Source: Bacilli bacterium
Lineage (GTDB): Bacteria; Bacillota_I; Bacilli_A; RF39; UBA660
Assembly (NCBI GenBank): GCA_017441065.1
Contig: JAFSAI010000008.1
Location: 1-54,482, forward strand
Length of the DNA: 54,482 nt
Direction of reading: 5' to 3'
Shown here: piece after piece, positions 51,766 through 54,482 of the stretch
Layout: each line of letters starts with the position of its first letter
Numbering within the stretch: the stretch's first letter is position 1
Made by a program: the position numbers and the translations under genes
The notes under the pieces: generated by a model
The model's input: only the letters and a program-made list of their open reading frames with translations
Told to the model about the DNA's origin: nothing
Database searches by the model: none

Positions 51766-53715
51766 ATGAAAAAAATAAGTGTATTTTTAGTTTATTTAGT
51801 AAGTTTTATTTATATGGAATTCTTATATAAAATATTTATTTATAATAATATTTTTAGATTATCTATTATAAATATGATTTTATTTTTAATTTCGTTTAGT
51901 TTATTAATGTATGTTGTAACTAAATTATTTAAAAATTCTAAGATAAATAAAATAATTTTTATAGTGTTAATGAGTATTATAGGAATTTGGTTTAGTGCTC
52001 AATATGTTGTTAAAGGATATTTTGATTTCTATATATCGTTATCAACATTTCAAGTAGCAGATCAAGTTGGTGATTTCGCTGGTAAAGCAGTGATTGAGAC
52101 GTTAAGAAGAATACCAGGAATAGTAATGCTTTTCTTACCATTAATACTTAGTTTAATATTTAATAAATATATTGATTTTAAACAAAATAAATATCAAAAA
52201 AGTTTATTAGTGTTTGTAATATTTTTACTTTCTTATGGTGTTTATTTATTAGGCTTAAATATAGATAAAAATAATTCTTATTCATCATATGCTTTATATT
52301 ATAATGTAAATGATGTTTCACTAAATATGGAAAATTTTGGTGTTCTTAATACTTTTGTAATTGATACTAGTAGAGCATTATTTGGATTTGAAGATAAAAT
52401 AATAATAGATAATAGTAGTTCAGGATTAAATGATACTGAAGGTAGTGAATCAGATGGTCCGATTGTTTATGAATATAATAACTTAGATATAGATTTTGAA
52501 AGTTTAATAGCAAATGAGAATAATAAGACTATTAAGAGTCTTCATGAATATTTTAATAATGATACTGGTACTTTAAAAAATGATTATACAGGTATGTTTG
52601 AAGGTAAAAATTTAATATTATTTATGGCTGAAAGCTATAATGAAATAGCAGTTAATAAAGATTTAACTCCAACATTATATAAACTTGTTAATAGTGGATT
52701 TGTATTCGAAAATTTTTATACCCCAACTATTTATAGTACTATTGGTGGCGAATTCCAAGAGATGACTGGATTATATGCTCAGTCAACTGGAATACTTTCT
52801 AAGTTTAGAAGTGGAAATATTTCTTTTCCTCAAGGTATAGGTAATAAATTTAAAGAAATTAATTATAGTACATTTGCATATCATAATAACTCTTATGCAT
52901 TTCAAGATAGAAATAAATATTTAGCAAGTTTAGGATTTGATAATTTTAAGGCTTGTTATAATGGTTTAGAAAAATTAATTAATTGTAAAGAATGGCCACA
53001 AAGTGATGTGGCAATGATTAATGCTACAGTTGATGATTTTATTAATGAGGAAAACTTTATGGTATTCTATGCGTCAGTTTCAGGACATTCTTCATATAAT
53101 TGGGGAAATGCTGCAGCTAGAAAACATAAAGAAGAATATATGGCAGCAGGACTTCCTTATTCAACAAAACCAGCTGCTTATATTGCAGCTCAAATGGAAC
53201 TTGATCAAGCATTAAAGCTATTAATTGAAAAGCTAGATGCAGCCGGAAAATTAGAAGATACAGTTATAGCTTTAGTAGGTGATCATTATCCATATGAACT
53301 TACTATAGATGAGATTAATGAAGTTAGTACATATAAAAAAGATGCTGTTGTAACAGTTAATAAGAGTAATTTTATTTTATGGAATAGTGAAATGGATACG
53401 GTAAAAGTATCTAAAGTAGGAAGTCAATTAGATGTTATTCCAACTATTTATAATACTTTTGGAATAAATTATGATTCTAGATTATTTATTGGAAAAGATA
53501 TACTTAGTACTGAAGGCGGTCTTGCGATGTTTGGAAATCGTTCATGGGTTACTGATAAAGGAACATATTTTGCTGCTAGTGGAAAATTTGTCCCAGTTGA
53601 CGGAGCAGAATATGATGAAAATTATGTTAAGACTATAAATAAAATTGTTAATAATAAAATTACGATGAGTAAATTAATAATTGAAAATAATTATTATAAA
53701 AAAGTGTTAAATTAA
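51766..53715 (+). CDS. LTA synthase-like phosphoglycerol transferase
   Basis: A 649-residue membrane enzyme with about four or five N-terminal membrane segments and an extracellular sulfatase-fold domain. Metal and active-site regions are LFMAESYNEIA (about 285-295), the nucleophile Thr in YSTIGGEF (about 325), and GDHYPYEL (about 505-512). It should polymerise or transfer glycerol phosphate from phosphatidylglycerol for lipoteichoic acid, linking to cdsA and pgsA in this window. The start at 51766 follows GGGAGAG; a TATAAT is at about 51744. Confidence 0.9.
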   Translation: MKKISVFLVYLVSFIYMEFLYKIFIYNNIFRLSIINMILFLISFSLLMYVVTKLFKNSKINKIIFIVLMSIIGIWFSAQYVVKGYFDFYISLSTFQVADQVGDFAGKAVIETLRRIPGIVMLFLPLILSLIFNKYIDFKQNKYQKSLLVFVIFLLSYGVYLLGLNIDKNNSYSSYALYYNVNDVSLNMENFGVLNTFVIDTSRALFGFEDKIIIDNSSSGLNDTEGSESDGPIVYEYNNLDIDFESLIANENNKTIKSLHEYFNNDTGTLKNDYTGMFEGKNLILFMAESYNEIAVNKDLTPTLYKLVNSGFVFENFYTPTIYSTIGGEFQEMTGLYAQSTGILSKFRSGNISFPQGIGNKFKEINYSTFAYHNNSYAFQDRNKYLASLGFDNFKACYNGLEKLINCKEWPQSDVAMINATVDDFINEENFMVFYASVSGHSSYNWGNAAARKHKEEYMAAGLPYSTKPAAYIAAQMELDQALKLLIEKLDAAGKLEDTVIALVGDHYPYELTIDEINEVSTYKKDAVVTVNKSNFILWNSEMDTVKVSKVGSQLDVIPTIYNTFGINYDSRLFIGKDILSTEGGLAMFGNRSWVTDKGTYFAASGKFVPVDGAEYDENYVKTINKIVNNKITMSKLIIENNYYKKVLN

Positions 53716-53717
53716 TG

Positions 53718-53745
53718 GAAATGATGAAAATCATTTCTTTTTTTA
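53718..53745 (+). terminator. Terminator after the LtaS-like gene
   Basis: GAAATGAT (53718-53725) pairs with ATCATTTC (53730-53737) around GAAA, followed by T7. Confidence 0.88.
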
Positions 53746-53804
53746 TTTGAAAAGAAGGAAATAGATGAAAAAAGTTTAATATATATAGTGAAAGGATGAA
53801 AAAT

Positions 53805-54482
53805 ATGAATAAATTAGTAGATGGTAAAATAGAAAATTTAATATATGAAGTAAGAGGAAAATAAGTGATGTTAGATAGTGATTTAGCTAGATTATATGGT
53901 TGTAAAAATGGTACATAATCTATTAATCTAGCAGTTAAAAGACATCTTAATCGATTTCCAGGAAGATTTATGTTTCAGTTAACAGAAATAGAGCATAAAA
54001 ACTTGAAGTTTCAAAATGAAACTTCAAGTTGCAATAATTATGGTGTTCGAAAATTGCCATACGCATTTACTGAACAAGGTGTAGCAATGTTAGCAACGGT
54101 TTTAAAAACAGAAAAGGCAGAAGAGGTAAGTGTTAAGATAATGGATGCGTTTATCTTGATGAGACAATACATTTCTGCTAGTTTAATTGAACAAAAACAT
54201 ATAAATGAATTGGTTATTGAAAATTCTAAAAGGATGTTTTAGAAAGTATAATGAATAACTTTAAAACAAAAAGCAATCATATCTTTTATGGAGGGCAAAT
54301 ATATGATGCATATTCACTTCTTTTGGATATATTAGAAAGCAGTAAAGAAAGTATAGTAATAATAGATAATTATGCAGATAAAAAATTATTAGATTTATTA
54401 TCAAAAACAAATAAGAAAATAAAGATATATAGTAAGAATATGGACAAAGAATTAATAAGTAAATATAGTAGTCAATATAGCA
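53805..54482 (+). pseudogene. ORF6N-domain protein, broken by stops and a frameshift (runs off the window)
   Basis: Reading from ATG 53805 in one frame: MNKLVDGKIENLIYEVRGK, stop (53862-53864), VMLDSDLARLYGCKNGT, stop (53916-53918), SINLAVKRHLNRFPGRFMFQ and on to KLPYAFTEQGVAMLATVL, typical of ORF6N/phage antirepressor-like proteins. The stops fall where homologues have Gln or Lys. A further stop at 54240 precedes a frame change, after which HIFYGGQIYDAYSLLLDILE continues the C-terminal domain to the window edge. The leader resembles the modules at 4171 and 34404 only in its last 20 nt. Confidence 0.85.

Noticed and set aside
53862-53918. TAA recoding as Gln (the two stops in the ORF6N gene)
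   Set aside because: All intact genes in the window use TAA as a stop at the expected place, and the same gene also carries a frameshift, so it is a pseudogene.

Overview
The window looks like a chromosomal segment from a very AT-rich Firmicute of the Bacilli/Mollicutes-relative type, probably an uncultured gut lineage of the RF39 kind. This is inference from gene content, order and codon use; there is no 16S gene here. PolC next to DnaE, the order rpsU-yqeY-yqfC-yqfD-ybeY-dgkA-era-yqzL-recO, sepF-divIVA-cdsA-rseP, yqeG-yqeH, T-box leaders and an LtaS-like enzyme point to a walled, low-GC Gram-positive relative. TGA is a stop codon (fmt, pcrA, ligA and yqeG all end in TGA), so the Mycoplasma code does not apply. 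Most of the window is housekeeping DNA with short accessory islands at terminators and operon ends.

Region by region. 1-1.3 kb: a secreted or anchored protein whose promoter spacer carries a G8 tract. 1.3-4.1 kb: fmt, an unknown anchored protein, a CDP-alcohol phosphatidyltransferase and, on the minus strand, a SpoIIIAH-like protein. 4.2-7.0 kb: a double-glycine peptide (two-peptide bacteriocin-like) operon with a C39 peptidase ABC exporter, a short accessory membrane protein and two small GxxxG peptides. 7.1-17.5 kb: translation, rRNA maturation, envelope and division genes, with a very short T-box in front of glyS. 17.5-18.0 kb: tRNA-Arg(CCG) and a type I toxin-antitoxin-like locus. 18.0-24.8 kb: MazG-like, pcrA, galU, a nucleotidyltransferase, ligA. 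24.9-25.1 kb: an orphan AAY-rich remnant resembling a DGR variable or template repeat. 25.2-34.4 kb: rpmB, dnaE, polC and a minimal Ku/ligase NHEJ pair. 34.4-35.45 kb: a DUF1016 nuclease gene between two copies of one terminator. 35.5-41.5 kb: yqeG, yqeH, mutL, mscL, yneF and a serine T-box governing a GNAT gene and serS. 41.5-42.0 kb: a second, decayed copy of the toxin-antitoxin-like locus and a candidate structured RNA. 42.0-48.7 kb: miaB, an ABC exporter, and an operon with a dual solute-binding/degenerate-GGDEF sensor and a BrkB-family protein. 48.8-51.7 kb: an XRE regulator, a 20-bp palindrome and two tandem paralogues of the first gene's family. 51.7-54.5 kb: an LTA-synthase-like enzyme and an ORF6N pseudogene that runs off the end.

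The strongest leads are the novel-looking GG-peptide operon; the duplicated type I toxin-antitoxin-like RNA locus, whose two copies show a compensatory stem change; the G8 promoter tract; the surface-protein family with a fixed-length, fully divergent loop before a VRP motif, together with the orphan DGR-like remnant; and the repeat-bracketed DUF1016 gene sharing a roughly 70-bp upstream module with the bacteriocin operon.
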